Origin: Ceratotherium simum simum
Lineage: Eukaryota; Chordata; Mammalia; Perissodactyla; Rhinocerotidae
NCBI RefSeq assembly: GCF_000283155.1
Contig: NW_004454177.1
Location: 23,676,246-23,740,245, forward strand
DNA length: 64,000 nt
Reading direction: 5' to 3'
Shown: piece after piece, positions 49,846 to 61,812 of the stretch
Numbering within the stretch: position 1 is the stretch's first letter
Layout of the letters: the number at the start of each line of letters is the position of its first letter
Notes under the pieces: generated by a model
What the model was told of the DNA's origin: nothing
Seen by the model: only the letters and a program-made list of their open reading frames with translations
Database searches by the model: none
Program-made: the position numbers and the translations under genes

Positions 49846-52362
49846 TTTTTTTTAAGTTGTATTTTTTAAAAATTATTTTATTGAGGTCATAATAGTTTAT
49901 AACATTGTGAAATTTCATGTGCACATTATTATTTGTCAGTCACCAAATATATGTGCCACTTTACCCCCTATGCCCATCCCCCAACTCCCTTTCCCTCTGG
50001 TAACCACTAATCTGTTCTCTTTGTCCATGTGTTTGTTAATTTTCCACATATGAGTGAAATCCTGCGGTGTTTGTCTTTCTCTGTCTGGCTTATTTTGCTT
50101 AACATAATATCCTCAAGGTCCATCCATGTTGTTGCAAATGGGATGACTTTGTCTTTTTTATGGCTGAGTAGTATTCCATTGTATGTATATACCACATCTT
50201 CTTTATCTATTCATCAGTTGATGGGCACTTGGGTTGCTTCCACGTCTTGGCTATTGTGAATAATGTTGCAATGAACATAGAGGTGCATATGTCTCTTTGA
50301 ATTGTTGATTTCAGAGATAAATCAATATGCAGGATAAATATGCAGTAGTGGAATAGCTGGGTCATATGGTATTTCTATTTTTAACTTTTTGAGAAATATT
50401 CATACTGTTTTTCATAGTGGTTGCACCAATTTGCATTCCCACCAACAGTGTATGAGAGTTCCCTTTTCTCCACATCTTCTCCAGCATTTTTTATTTTTTG
50501 TCTTGGTAACTATAGCCGTTCTAACAGGTGTAAGGTGATATCTCATGGTAGTTTTGATTTGACTTTCCCCAATGATTAGTGATGTTGAACATCTTTTCAT
50601 GTGCCTGTTGGTCTTTTGTATATCTTCTTTGGAAAAATGTCTGTTCATATCCTCTGCCCATTTTTTGATTGGATTGTTTATTTCTTTGTTGTTGAGTTGT
50701 ATGAGCTCTTTATATATTTTGGAGGTTAACCCCTTGTTGGATATATGATTCATAAATATTTTCTCCCAGTTGGTAGGTTGTCTTTTCATTTTGTTCCTAG
50801 TTTCCATTGCTTTGCAGAAGCTCTTTAGCCTGATGTAGTTCCATTTGTTTATTTTTCCTTTGTTTCCCTTGCCTCAGTGGACATGGTATTTGAAAAGATG
50901 CTTCTAAGATCGATGTCAAAGAGTGTACTGCATATATATTCTTCTAGGAGTTTTATGGTTTCACATGTTACCTCCAAATCTTTAATCCATTTTGAGTTAA
51001 TTTTTGTGTATGGTGTAAGATAATGGTCTACTTTCATTCCTTTGCAAGTGGCTGTCTAGTTTTCCCAATACCATTTATTGAAGGGACTTTCTTTTCTCCA
51101 TCATATGTTCTTTGCTCCTTTGTCAAAGTTTACCTGTCCAAGATGTGTGGTTTTATTTCTGGGCTCTCAATTCTGTTCCATTGATCTGTGTGTCTGTTTT
51201 TGTACCAGTACCACGGTGTTTGATTACTATAGCCATGTAGTATATTTTGAAGTCAGAGATTGTGATGTCTTCAGCTTTATTCTTTTTTCTCTGGATTGTT
51301 TTAGCTATACAGAGTGTTTTGTTGCTCCATATGAATTTTAGGATTCTTCATTCTATTTCCATGAAGAATGGCATTTGGATTCTGATTGGGATTGCATTGA
51401 ATCTGTAGATTTCCTTAGGTAATATGGACATTTTAACTATGTTAATTCTTCCAATCCATGTGCATGGAATGTCTTTCCATTTCTTTATGCCGTCATCGAT
51501 TTCTTTCAATAACGTCTTATAGTTTTCATTGTATAGGTCTTTCACCTCCTTTGTTAAATTTATTCCTAGATATTTTATCCTTTTTGTTGCCATTGTAAAT
51601 GGAATTGAATTCTTGAATTCTCTTTCTGTTTGTTCATTATTAGACTATAGAAATGCAACTGATTTTTGTAAGTTGATTTTGTACCTACAATTTTGCTGTA
51701 GTTGATTATTTCTAATATTTTTATGATGGATTCTTTAGGGTTTTCTATATATAGAATCATGTCATCTGCAAACAGCGAGAGTTTCACTTCTTTTTCAATT
51801 TGGATTCTTTTATTTCTTTTTCTTGCCTGATTGCTGTGGCCAACACCTCCAGAACTGTGTTAAACAGGAGTGGTGAGAGTGGACACTCATGTCTTGTTCC
51901 TGTTTTCAGAGGGAAGGCTTTCAGTTTTTCAGCACTAAGTATGATGTTGGCTATGGGTTTGTCATATATGACCTTTATTATGTTGAGGTACTACTTTCCT
52001 TCTATAAACATTTTATTGAGAACTTTTATCATAAATGGATGTTGGATCTTGTCAAATGCTTTCTCTGCATCTATTGAGATGGTCCTGATTTTTATTCCTC
52101 ATTTTGTTAATGTGGTGTATCACATTGATTGATTTGTGGATGTTGAACCATCCCTGCATCCCTGGTATAAATCCCACTTGATCATGGTGTATGATCCTTT
52201 TAATATTTTGCTGTATTCAGTTTGCCAATATTTTGTTGAGGATTTTTGCATCTATGTTCATCAGTGATACTGGTCTATAATTTTCCTTCTTTGTGTTGTC
52301 CTTTTCTTGCTCTGGGATCAGGGTAATGTGGCCTCATAGAATGAGTTAGGAAGTGTTCCATC
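49846..52362 (-). mobile_element. LINE-1 ORF2 C-terminal part and 3' end, antisense, relatively young
   Basis: Begins at the 3' end with a T-run and 'ttattgaggtcataatag'. It passes the ORF2 C-terminus ('ggtaaccactaatctgttct', 'tggctgagtagtattccat', 'ttgcattcccaccaacagtg') and reaches the reverse transcriptase. The FADD motif is encoded by bases 51761-51772 on the minus strand. Several stretches of 60-130 codons stay open (50412-50807, 51348-51593, 51575-51787), so it is less decayed than the L1M copies, but frameshifts and stops break ORF2. It is 5'-truncated at about 52362. Confidence 0.93.
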
Positions 52363-54052
52363 ATTTTTTGTTGTTGTTGTTGACCATTTGACTGTATTCA
52401 TGTGGGTCTATTTCTGGGTTCTCTGTTCTGTTCCGCTGATCTATTTGCCTATTCTTTCACCAGTACTACACTTTCTTGATTACTGTAGCTTTGCAGGGCA
52501 TCTTGAAGTTGGGTAGTATCAGTCCTCCAACCTTGTTCTTCTCTTTCAATATTTTGTTGGATAATCTGGGTCTTTTGCCTCTCCATATAAACTTTAGAAT
52601 CAGTTTGTCAATATTCACAAAATAACTTTCTGGATTTTTTGAGATTTCATTGAATCTATAGATAAGCTGGGAAGAACTGACATCTTGACATTATTGAGTC
52701 TTTCTATTCATTAACCTGGATTGTCTCTCCATTTCTTTAGTTCTTTGATTTTGTTCTTCAGAGTTCTGTAGTTTTTTTCATACAGATCTTGTACATATTT
52801 TGTTATATTTATACCTAAGTATTTCAGTTTTTTGGATGCTAATGTAAATGGTATTGTGCTTTCAATTTCAAATTCTATTTATTCACTGCTAGTATATAAG
52901 AAAGCAATTGACTTTTGTATGTTAACCTTGTATCCTACAACCTTGCTATAATTGCTTTGTTAGTTCCGGTGTTTTTTTTTGTTGATTCTTTTCAATTTTC
53001 CACATTGATGACCATATCCTGTGTGAATAATGACAGTTTTATTTCTTCTATCTCAACCTGTATACTTTTTAATTTTCTTTTCATGTCTTGTTGCATTAGC
53101 TAGAAATTCCAGTACATTGTTGAAAAGTTATAGTGAGAGGGGATGACTTTGCTGGTGCTCTACATATTCAGAGAAACTTCTCTAGTAAAAAGCTAGGGAA
53201 ATGATCTCTGAAAATATAGTCTTTAGTCTTTCTCTTTTATCCAAATCAATGTTCACAGACTATTAATTGGATTTTTAGTATATTCATATTGAATGATATG
53301 TGATATCATTTTATTTAAATTTACCATCTAGCTACGTGTTTTCTATTGGTACCATCTGTGTTCACTTTTCTTGTTTTCTACTTTCTTTTATATTAATTAT
53401 CTTTTAAGTTTCCACTTTATCTCCTTTTTTTTTTTTTTTTTTTTTTGGTGAGAAAGATTGGCCCTGAGCTAACATCTGTGCCAATATTCCTCCATTTTGT
53501 ATTTGGGACGCTGCCACAGCATGGCTCCATGTGCGGTGTGTAGGTTCGCACCTGGGATCCAAACCCACAAACACTGGGCCACTGAAGTGGGGTGCACAAA
53601 TGTAACTACTATGCCACCAGGCTGGCCCTGGCTTATTAAGTTTAACTTTTTGATTTATATTTAAGTGATGCTTTACTACATATTTATATTAACTGAATAT
53701 AATCAGTTATATATAAAAAGTATATCTTGAATATACTTTTATAATATCATAGTCAATCTCCAAATATTTTTCTACCATTTTACCTATATTATAAAAATCT
53801 TACAGAGTAAACGTCTATTTTCCCTCTCCAGCCTCTTTCATATTGTTATCACACATTTACTTCCATGTACGTTAAAAAAAAAAACACATTACTGTTATAT
53901 TGTTATTATTTTCCCCTATTAGTATTATTATTTTCCTTGAACTGTCATTTATCTCTTATAGGAATTTGATAAACAATAAATATTTTTCTTTACTCACATA
54001 TTTAAGTGTATACACTACCACATAGTTAATTATTTTAAAAATTAAGTTTATC
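52363..54052 (-). mobile_element. Older L1M, antisense, abutting the younger L1
   Basis: The ORF2 text starts over at 52380: 'gtgggtctatttctgggtt', 'gtagctttgcagggcatctt', 'tctttagttctttgattttg' and 'cctacaaccttgctataat' repeat, in diverged form, regions already present in the younger L1. This is therefore a second copy. The reverse transcriptase motif near 53005-53030 is decayed. Homology weakens around 53150-53215 and resumes as AT-rich upstream L1M sequence to about 54050. Confidence 0.75.
53424..53629 (-). mobile_element. ERE SINE (CT-rich type) inside L1M
   Basis: A T-run, 'ggccctgagctaacatctgtg', 'gggacgctgccacagcatgg', 'acctgggatccaaaccc' and 'ccaccaggctggccctg' identify a minus-strand copy missing one CT-rich block. 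No clear target duplication. Confidence 0.92.
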
Positions 54053-54321
54053 TCTTTGGTCTTTTTTATTTTCTGAGGAAGACTAGCCCTGAGCTAACAG
54101 CTGTTGCCAATCCTCCTCTTTTTTTTGCTGAGGAAGACCTGCCCTGGGCTAACATCTGTGCCCATCTTCCTCTACTTTATATGGGACACTGCCACAGCAT
54201 GGCTTGACAAGTGGTGCATCGGCGCACACCCGGGATCTGAACCTGCAAACCCCAGGCTGCCAAAGTGGGTGGTGTGCACTGAACCACTGCGCCACTGGGC
54301 CAGCACCTGTCTTTGGTCTTT
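54053..54321 (-). mobile_element. ERE SINE (CT-rich type)
   Basis: The body, 54065-54309, has two 'ctgaggaagac...ccctg' blocks, 'cttcctctactttatatggg', 'gccacagcatggcttgac' and the tRNA-like head ending 'ccactgggccagcacc'. Exact target duplication 'tctttggtcttt' at 54053-54064 and 54310-54321. Confidence 0.95.
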
Positions 54322-55494
54322 GTAATGCCCTATTTAAATAAATGGAATTTTTCTTTCATTAGCTATGATGAATTAGTTTTATTACCATGATACCAAGATT
54401 CAAGGCCTACTGTGTATATTAAACAATTAACATGAACACCTGGCCTTATTTTCTTCCATTACATAATTAGAGATTTAGAAAATTGGTAATTCACACACAC
54501 ACATATGCATAGACACACATACGCATGCACACATTTAAGTGTGATATACATGAAGAATAATATAAAAACTCTGAAATTAGCTTTGTGAGTTATTTGCATC
54601 CATGGGTTTGGAGGAGTAAAATATCATGATGTTTTATTCAAATTTCATTATAATTTTAATAATATTATTATGTCTTCTTATACATATTATACTAAAGCAT
54701 AAAAATAGTAGGATGGCATATAATACATAAATAGCATTATTTCTCTTTATTATCTGGAAAAAATAAGATCTCTTGAATTTTGCAATTTAAAAGCAATAAA
54801 TGGGAAATTACTGACTAAATGGCTGCATAACAATGATTCTACAAACATTTTAAAGTGGTAAAAATCAAATATAATAATATTGTGAAAACAACATACTGCA
54901 ACTAAGCTTTTTCATCATCAGCAATCAACAAGTAAGTTCTATTTGCAACTCTAGTCAATGTCCCTGTGCCTTTCTTATTCAGGCTAAAAAACAGCAAAAA
55001 TGTTCATATATCATAATATCAAATTCATTCTGTTTGGTAAGGCTAGATAGAAGTATGTAGGGAATATTTAAGAAACATAAATGGAAGAAAATTTTTATCT
55101 TATATAAATCGTTGAATGCAATAATATTAATTACATGTCAGAATTGAAAAGACCAAGTAAAATGTATTATACCTAATGATACTACCCTTTATAATCATTC
55201 CCTAAAATATAAATTATAAATTTGGTTAGAAATTATAAATACAATACTTAATACTTTGAACAATGTATCATATCTCCTCCTGGACAAGGAAATTGATATT
55301 GTACAATGTTTGATAGCAATAAACATGATTTTGAAGTAAAAATCTGCATATATATGACTTCCCATTGCTAAACCTCACTGGTTGATTTTATAACCTATAT
55401 ATCCATAAAATACAATGATAATTATTCTATCTCCAGTAGAAAGTCTACTGATAAAATATGGTTAGATATAGTCTAAGTTTTTAGAGATGATCTG
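54322..55494. other. AT-rich DNA with a CA microsatellite
   Basis: A degenerate (CA)n tract at 54493-54535. The rest is AT-rich, single-copy-looking, with no element recognised. Confidence 0.5.
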
Positions 55495-55792
55495 ACTGTG
55501 TTTTTATTTCTTTGTCTTTATTCTGGCTGCCATATTTTGCACACTGAATTAGGTAAATTTTAGGCATACATATATTCCTCATGAGTACCATCTATGTATT
55601 TGGTTTTTGCTTTATAAACATGTAGTGCAGCAAAGAAGTCAGCTGGTATACTAGGCTTTTGTACTTCCTTTTTATGGTTAACAGATTTTCCGAGTTCTGA
55701 GTGATTAAGTCTACTCAAGCTCCAGACTCCCAACTTCCTCTGGGATGGGAATGACCAATCATCTGTATGCATTTCAAGTGTACTACAATCGT
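55495..55792 (-). other. 3'-terminal-exon-like segment, unproven
   Basis: On the minus strand 'tagatttttattttgtgttcag' style pyrimidine-rich sequence ends in AG at 55793-55794. The frame is then open for 76 codons to TAA at 55560-55562. Two AATAAA hexamers follow, complementary to 55517-55522 and 55503-55508, about 40 and 55 nt past the stop. The predicted tail contains 'DFFAALHVYKAKTKYIDG' and ends 'THEEYMYA'. I do not recognise the family. The long frame needs one base carried over from an upstream exon. It could be a chance pseudo-exon in AT-rich DNA. Confidence 0.28.
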
Positions 55793-56089
55793 CTGAACAC
55801 AAAATAAAAATCTAGAAAAAGGAAGTTAATGCTCCAATTTTGAACTGGACAATACAAGGCACAAGAGTATCAGTAAAATCAGGAGATTCTCTGTGTTTTT
55901 CTTCTTATCTCAGAAAAAATTATTAATACTCTAAATATAATGTTAATACTAATTTAGCTAAACTACATTTATCATTTTCCCTGTTGTTTGTTTATAATCT
56001 CAAAATTATTAATTTAACTGAGCATATACAGATGATTTATAAATGCATAATTAAATTATTTTGCATGTTTGTGGCACTATAAATTTGAC

Positions 56090-56175
56090 AGCTTATTTAC
56101 CTCTCAGAATTGCTGAGGAACTAAATCAAATAATTGATATAAACTGCCTGATAATATATTAAACATTCTTGTTAG
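56090..56175 (+). mobile_element. MIR fragment
   Basis: 'cttatttacctctcagaattg', 'tgaggaactaaatcaaataat' and 'gataatatattaaaca' match the central/3' part of MIR. The apparent splice donor in it (reverse of 'ttacct') belongs to the MIR and was not used as exon evidence. Confidence 0.5.
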
Positions 56176-56331
56176 TTTTCTGATGCTATCTATCTTCCAT
56201 CATTTATTATTTTCTATCAATGTTTCCTTTTAAGTCAACTGATTGAAGAACTATGATGTATATGATACAGTGCTAGGTGCAAGGATGATTGTATTATTCA
56301 TTAAAAAATTGAAAAAGAGTGACTAACACAT

Positions 56332-56889
56332 TGCATTAGCTTCCTATTGCTGTTGTAACAAATTACCACAAACTTGTTGGCTGAAAAAAACATTATTATA
56401 TACGGTATTTACTATATTGTAATTCTATGGGTTAGAAGTCTAGAATGAGTTTCATTGGGCTAAAATCAGTGTCAACAGGAGGTATTCCTTTCTGCAGCTT
56501 CTACGGGAAAAGACTTTTTCTTCCTTTTCTAGCTTCTAGAGTTCTAGAGTCATTCCTTGACTCATGGCCCCATTTTTGCATCTTCCGAACCACCAAAGAT
56601 CCAGTCTTTCTCACATAAGATCCCTCTGACTCTGCTTTCATTGTCACATCTCTTTCTCTGACTCTGAGTCATGCTTCTGCCTCCCTCTTCCACTTTTAAA
56701 GGACTTTGTGATTACTTTAGGTCCCCCTAGATAATCTAGGATAATTTCCTATCATAAAATCAACTGTTTAGTAACCTTAATTGCATCTGCAAACTTCATT
56801 CCTCTTTGCTATATAACATAATATATTTCCAAATTCTGAGGATTAGAATGCAGATATCTTTGAGGTGCCATTATTTTGCCTGCCATACA
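56332..56889 (-). mobile_element. MaLR LTR (MLT1-like), older copy
   Basis: The plus strand runs 'tgcattagcttcctattgc', 'acaaattaccacaaacttg', 'tagcttctagagttctagagtc', 'aaaggactttgtgattac' and 'ttgcatctgcaaacttca', and ends 'ttttgcctgccataca'. The layout matches MLT1-type LTRs but it is more diverged than the one at 15387. 'cacat' precedes it and also overlaps its right end, so a target duplication is possible but not certain. Confidence 0.75.
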
Positions 56890-58005
56890 CATGCTGAATC
56901 TTGTTATAAGTGTTAAAAATTCCCAAATTAATAGAACAAGACTCTTCTGATTAAAATTTTGGAAACAAAGCAACTTTACTCCACTTCATTCTCTTGAATC
57001 TCAAACTGTAAATAAATAAAAATAAATGTCTAAGACCCCAAATATGTACGTATATATGCGCGTATATATTTATATATGTGTGTGTATATATGAATTATAT
57101 ATAAATATGAACATTATCTACTAAATTTTTTAAAATTTTAGACCATATAAGGGAGGATGTTCGTGCCAAAATATAATTCCTCAAATCTGCGGCTTAGCAC
57201 ACATTTCTTTAATAATAGCTTTAATAAACTAGAAAAGTCCATCCTTGAGTTGTTTTTTTTTTAAATTTTAAGAGTGAAATTGAGATATTGGGTGGGGAGT
57301 CATGTGGAAACTAGGAGAAATTACGTGTTGGCTATGTTCACACCAAGTAATACTACGTGCGTGAAAATAGCATTCTTGCTGAAGAAAAAAAGTATCCTGT
57401 CATTTTTATTGAATATACTCTATCCTTCAACTATGGGGCCTGACTTGAAGCTAAGTTATTATGGAAAAAAGTAAAAGCATCAATCTCTTTTGTAGCTGTT
57501 ACACTGTGATAGATGAGCAGAGCTAGATTCCAGGTCATATACAAACAAGGCAATTACAATTCAGGGAAAATACTGAAAGCCAGTGTCAATCAGAAATACA
57601 CATATGATATTTAAGCAATCAAAATTGAGTTATATCTTTAATAATAATATTAATTTATTATGATTAGATTGAATTCATTTCATGATGTTATTTACCACAT
57701 AATAGATTAAAAGTAAAATATGGGATTCTTTTAATCATTACAGAAAAATTATTTGACAATATTAAACAACATTCATGAAAAAAATTCTTAACTAGGAATA
57801 TAAAGGGAGTTCTTTAACCTGATAAAAGTTACCTACAAAAGTCATAATAGCAGAATTTAGGAATTAAAATTACTGGTGAAACACAATTAGTATTCCCTCA
57901 AAATTATGACGAAGTTATCTGTGCCGTGTTATCACCTATTTCATTTAATATTTTTCTTGAAGTCTATCCAGTTTAGTGGAAAAGCAAAAGATATATAGCC
58001 ACTTA
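56890..58005. other. AT-rich DNA with a TA-rich tract
   Basis: An imperfect (TA/TG)n tract at 57045-57112 ('gtatatatgcgcgtatatat'). The rest has no recognised element. Confidence 0.5.
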
Positions 58006-58009
58006 AAAT

Positions 58010-58820
58010 TTTTTTATTTTAATATAATTTTATATTTGCATAAGAGTTGCAGTACAGAAAATCCCCACGTACTCTTCACCCAGCTTCCACTAAAGTTAAC
58101 ATCTAAAATAATCATAACACATTTTGAAGAAAATAACCTTGTTACAATATGACTAACTAAATTACATATTTTATTTATATTTTATCAGTTTTCACTAATG
58201 TCCTTTTTCTGTTCCAGGATCCAAACTAGGATGTCATGTTGATTTAATCATCATATCTCGTTAGTCTCGTCTGATCTGTGATTGTTTCTAAGACGCTACT
58301 TATTTTTCATGACCTTGACACATTTGTACAGCACTGGTCAAGTATTTTGTAGAATGTCCCTGAATATAGATTTGTTTGAAGTTTTCTGATGATTAGACTG
58401 GGATTATGGATTTTGGGAGGAATACCCCAGAAGTCAAGTGCCCCACATATTAAGAGGTATATGATATCAACATGATTTGTTGCTGGTGAATTTAATCCAG
58501 ATCACTTGGTTAAGGTAGTATCTGCCAGGTTTCTCCACTATAAAATTATTATTATTTCCTTTTCATATTGTGTTTGTTAGAGGTGAATCACTAAATCCAG
58601 CCTACATTCAAGAAGACAAAATAGAGTCTACCTCCTGGAAAGAGGAATGTAAAAGTATTTATGGGAATATATTAAAACAACTACAGGAATTAAAAAGTAT
58701 TTGGGGGAAAATATTTAGAAGCTATAAAACCATCCTCTTTCTTCTTTAAAGTCCAGCCCACTCATTTTAGCATTCTTCAGTGGATCTTGCCTGTGAATAT
58801 TCAAGTGTATTAATAGTGAT
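58010..58820 (-). mobile_element. Old L1M 3' end, antisense
   Basis: 'agagttgcagtacagaaaat', 'cgtactcttcacccagctt', 'catgaccttgacacatttgt', 'attttgtagaatgtccctgaa', 'tgatcacttgg'-like 'agatcacttggttaaggtag', 'tgccaggtttctccactat' and 'cccactcattttagcattc' run in the usual order of this abundant old L1 3' block. Confidence 0.65.
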
Positions 58821-58919
58821 TTTTTATTTCCCTTTATATTTTTTAATTTAGTATTTGAAATCATTTTGTGAAAAAGATTTGTCCTTTTATTCCCCTTTTT
58901 TAAGTTCAATCTTCTATTT

Positions 58920-59135
58920 ATAACAGTATGGAATCATAAATATACATATATAATTCTTTGGGTTATAGCCAATATTACCATTATGTATTTTGTTTCTGAA
59001 GATCTTAGCAAAATGTATTTAAGATTCATCTAAGTTGTTGCATGAATCAAATCTCCTTCATTTTGATTGTTGAATAGTATTTCATTATATGAACGTATTA
59101 CACATAGTTTATCCACTAATCTATTGAAGGAAATT
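58920..59135 (-). mobile_element. Old L1M fragment, antisense
   Basis: 'gtatttaagattcatctaagt', 'tgttgaatagtatttcatta' and 'cacatagtttatccactaat' are the antisense of the ORF2 C-terminal region. It may belong to the same insertion as 58010-58820. Confidence 0.5.
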
Positions 59136-59429
59136 ATTGTGGATAAGATTAAGATATGCCATTAGGGAAAGCATTGGGTTGTTATGGTCAATATCTGGTT
59201 TTAACAAATATCACGTTGACAAAATGTTTTTCTTAAGACTAGCCTACTTTTTGCCCCTCTTTTCCTGCTCCACCCTCCTGGATGGCTCATAAGAACCTTC
59301 TTGAGTTGGGCATTCCACATACAGATGACAAATGAATGAATTATGATACCTACCAAAGCCATTTAATCCATGCCACTGCATTCAAAACTACAGTCTTGCT
59401 GGAGACTAAACATTTCTAGGTATTCTTTA

Positions 59430-59570
59430 TCATACTACTTTATTTTTTTCATAATATATACTGAAATCTCAAATTATCACATTCACGTCATGTTTACTTT
59501 CTGTCTCAGTCTACTGGACTATATACTCTTTAAGGGCAAGGGGCAGACTGTGCTAACAACTGGAAGCCAT
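59430..59570 (+). mobile_element. L2-like 3' end fragment
   Basis: 'gtctcagtctactggactat' followed by 'atactctttaagggcaagg' resembles the L2 3' block 'ctgtaagctccttgagggcaggg'. Short and diverged. Confidence 0.4.
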
Positions 59571-60193
59571 AATTTTTTTCTTTCCTTCTTTTCTTTCTTT
59601 TTTTGGGGGGGCATGGTGGTGGCAATACATCAAATGGCAGAAACAGGCGGAATGTTTATAGCCTGATTGATATACTCCTTTGCTTCAAGTGAGCTGTGTT
59701 CCCTTTGGCATTAATTGACAATTAGGGGGATATATAAGGCAAACAGTTACTAAAGCTTAAGTTTAACTCTACTCTGAAGTGTGAGTCCTTTCAGTGGCTA
59801 ATTTTCAGTAGAATAGAAGAGTCTTATGCTTACTTTCTTTTAAGGAGCACAATGACAGTGTACTAAGGAAGTCTGAATCAATTAAAATGATAAATTAATC
59901 ATCATTTTGCCACTCATATTGAAAACATTTGGTGATTTTACTCTTTTCTTTTAAATAAGTGAATCACAGATTGTGTATTTTTTAATAAAAATTTATTGCT
60001 TACAAAGTGGAATATAAACTTGAAATTCATGTGATAATATCTTTAAAATCAACTTTAGAAGTACTAATATTGTCAATTATCAATTATTTGGACTAGTTTA
60101 AGTCTCCTTAAAGTACAGAAAATAATTTTGTTCCTTTCACCAAATTCATAAACTAGATATGAGTTTCCTGGTATAGGAGGCACTATTTCTTAC
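59571..60193. other. Pyrimidine-rich tract, then AT-rich DNA
   Basis: A CT-rich run at 59572-59606 ends in G7 at 59605-59611. The rest is single-copy-looking and unassigned. Confidence 0.45.
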
Positions 60194-60292
60194 CTGTAGG
60201 GAAATATTTTCAATCTCACTATCATTATGTGGAATAATTTGCATTCTTCCGTTTGCATCAATAGGTATAGAGGGCATTTTCCTACTTCTTGG
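60194..60292 (-). other. Internal-exon-like segment, 99 bp, unproven
   Basis: On the minus strand a strong acceptor, 'tctcttcttttttccttag', leads into 99 bp that end in a consensus donor, CAG|gtaagaaa. The length is a multiple of three. The frame beginning at the first base is open over all 33 codons and contains 'RSRKMPSIPIDANGRMQ' and 'PHNDSEIENISLQ', a composition that looks protein-like rather than AT-driven. A second frame is also open. I do not recognise the protein. Its outgoing phase (0) does not fit the long frame of the terminal-exon-like segment at 55495-55792 without an exon between them. Confidence 0.42.
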
Positions 60293-61327
60293 CTAAGGAA
60301 AAAAGAAGAGACACTCTGGATACATTGTAAATGTTGTACTTTGTCAATTTTAGATGAAGAACAGAGTTTTTGCATAGTTCTTTATTTAGTTCAGGATTTC
60401 ACTTCGTGATTAGTGGTGGAACATTTTTCAAGAAAAAATTAACTTAGATAGGTGCATGTCCAAGGAAATTGCCCAATATATAATTGCCTAACATTACTGA
60501 TATCAGTATGTACATGAGAATCACTATGCATCATAGTTAGTATCTGATTTAGTTGAACTGCACATGAGTATGATACCTAGTTCAGTCTTCAACCACTACT
60601 CCCTTTCTTCCCTAATTATACAATGAACTGGCATTAAATTACATGACTTTGAAAAAATTGTGCCAAGATTATTGCATGTATTATTTTCATCAGTATTTAC
60701 CATTCTTGAAGTGATTGCATAGCCCCATAAAAGTTTAAAATCTAGTTGAGGAGAGGAAAATAGAATGTGAAAGATAAATAGTAGCAGGCAACATTATATG
60801 CAATATCTCAATAGCCTATTATTTACTTCCAAATAAATATTGATGAATATAATAAATATTTCCCAAACAAAGGCATTTAGAGATTTGTCTCTATAAGAGT
60901 ATCTCAAAACATATCCCTTCTCTGTTATGAAGATCAACTGTGATATTAGTAGTACAAAATATTTGATTAGTACTCTTTAAATTCTGTTTATTTTATTTTG
61001 ATGAAATAACTGTGGTCAAATATTAACTTAATAAGCCCTAAGTCAAACCATAAACCAGCTTCTCTGGTTTTAGAATTTTCTATTCCTGTTACTCCTATTT
61101 ATCTAAATAGTGTTTCAAATCCTAAACTCCTGAATCTTCTTCTATTCTTCATTCTTCTTTAATGTCTACTCAATTATCAAGGACAAATTACCTCTTCTTT
61201 CTATTTCACTGCCAAATCTATGCATACATTTGTTCTGATGTGATTGTAGTAAGAATTCTCTAACTGGCCTCACCTGTATTATTTTGTCTTTCATCCATCC
61301 TAGTCTGTAATCAACCAGACATTAATA
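60293..61327. other. AT-rich DNA with no recognised element
   Basis: Single-copy-looking sequence up to the Tigger element. Nothing can be assigned. Confidence 0.4.
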
Positions 61328-61812
61328 CAGTCATGTGCCGCATAACAATGTTTTGATCAATAACAGACTGCGGTGGTTGTTGTGGTCACACGAGATTAGT
61401 ACCATATAGCTTAAGTTATGTAGTAGGGTATACCATCTAGGTTTGTGTAAGTACGCTCTATGATGTTCGCACAATGACAAAATCGCTTAACAATGCATAT
61501 CTCAGAAAGCGTTTCTTTGCTTTTTTCTTTTTTTGTGTGTGTGAGAAAGATCAGCCCTGTGCTAACATCTGCCAATCCTCCTCTTCTTTTCGCTGAGGAA
61601 GACTGGCCCTGGGTTAACATCTGTGCCCATCTTCCTCCACTTTATATGGGACGCCGCCACAACATGGCTTGCCAAGCAGTGCGTCGGTGTGCGCCCGGGA
61701 TCCGAACCAGCGAACTTTGGGCCGCCGCAGTGGAGCACGCGCACTTAACAACTTGTGCCACTGGGCCGGCCCCTCAGAAAGCGTTTCCATCGCTAAACCA
61801 CGCATAACTGTA
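61326..61812 (-). mobile_element. MER2-like (TcMar-Tigger) DNA transposon carrying an ERE
   Basis: The body, 61328-61810, lies between TA dinucleotides (61326-61327, 61811-61812) as expected of Tc1/mariner. The left end is 'cagtcatgtgccgcataac' and the right end is 'taaaccacgcataactg'. Internal blocks 'gatgttcgcacaatgac', 'taccatctaggtttgtgtaag' and 'accatatagc' match MER2/Tigger1. With the 257-bp ERE and one copy of its target duplication removed the element is about 210 bp. It has no transposase. Confidence 0.88.
61501..61787 (-). mobile_element. ERE SINE (CT-rich type) inside MER2
   Basis: The body, 61516-61772, has the doubled CT-rich end, 'cttcctccactttatatggg', 'ggatccgaaccagcgaac' and the head 'ctgggccggccc' (seen on plus). 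Exact 15-bp target duplication 'ctcagaaagcgtttc' at 61501-61515 and 61773-61787, both copies in MER2 sequence. Confidence 0.97.

Noticed and set aside
56095..56110. Donor-like 'gaggtaaat' on the minus strand
   Set aside because: It is part of a MIR fragment, where this motif is standard.
59760..59880. Donor-like 'gaaagtaagc' on the minus strand near 59834
   Set aside because: The nearest acceptor would give a 29-bp exon with a poor pyrimidine tract; not distinguishable from chance.
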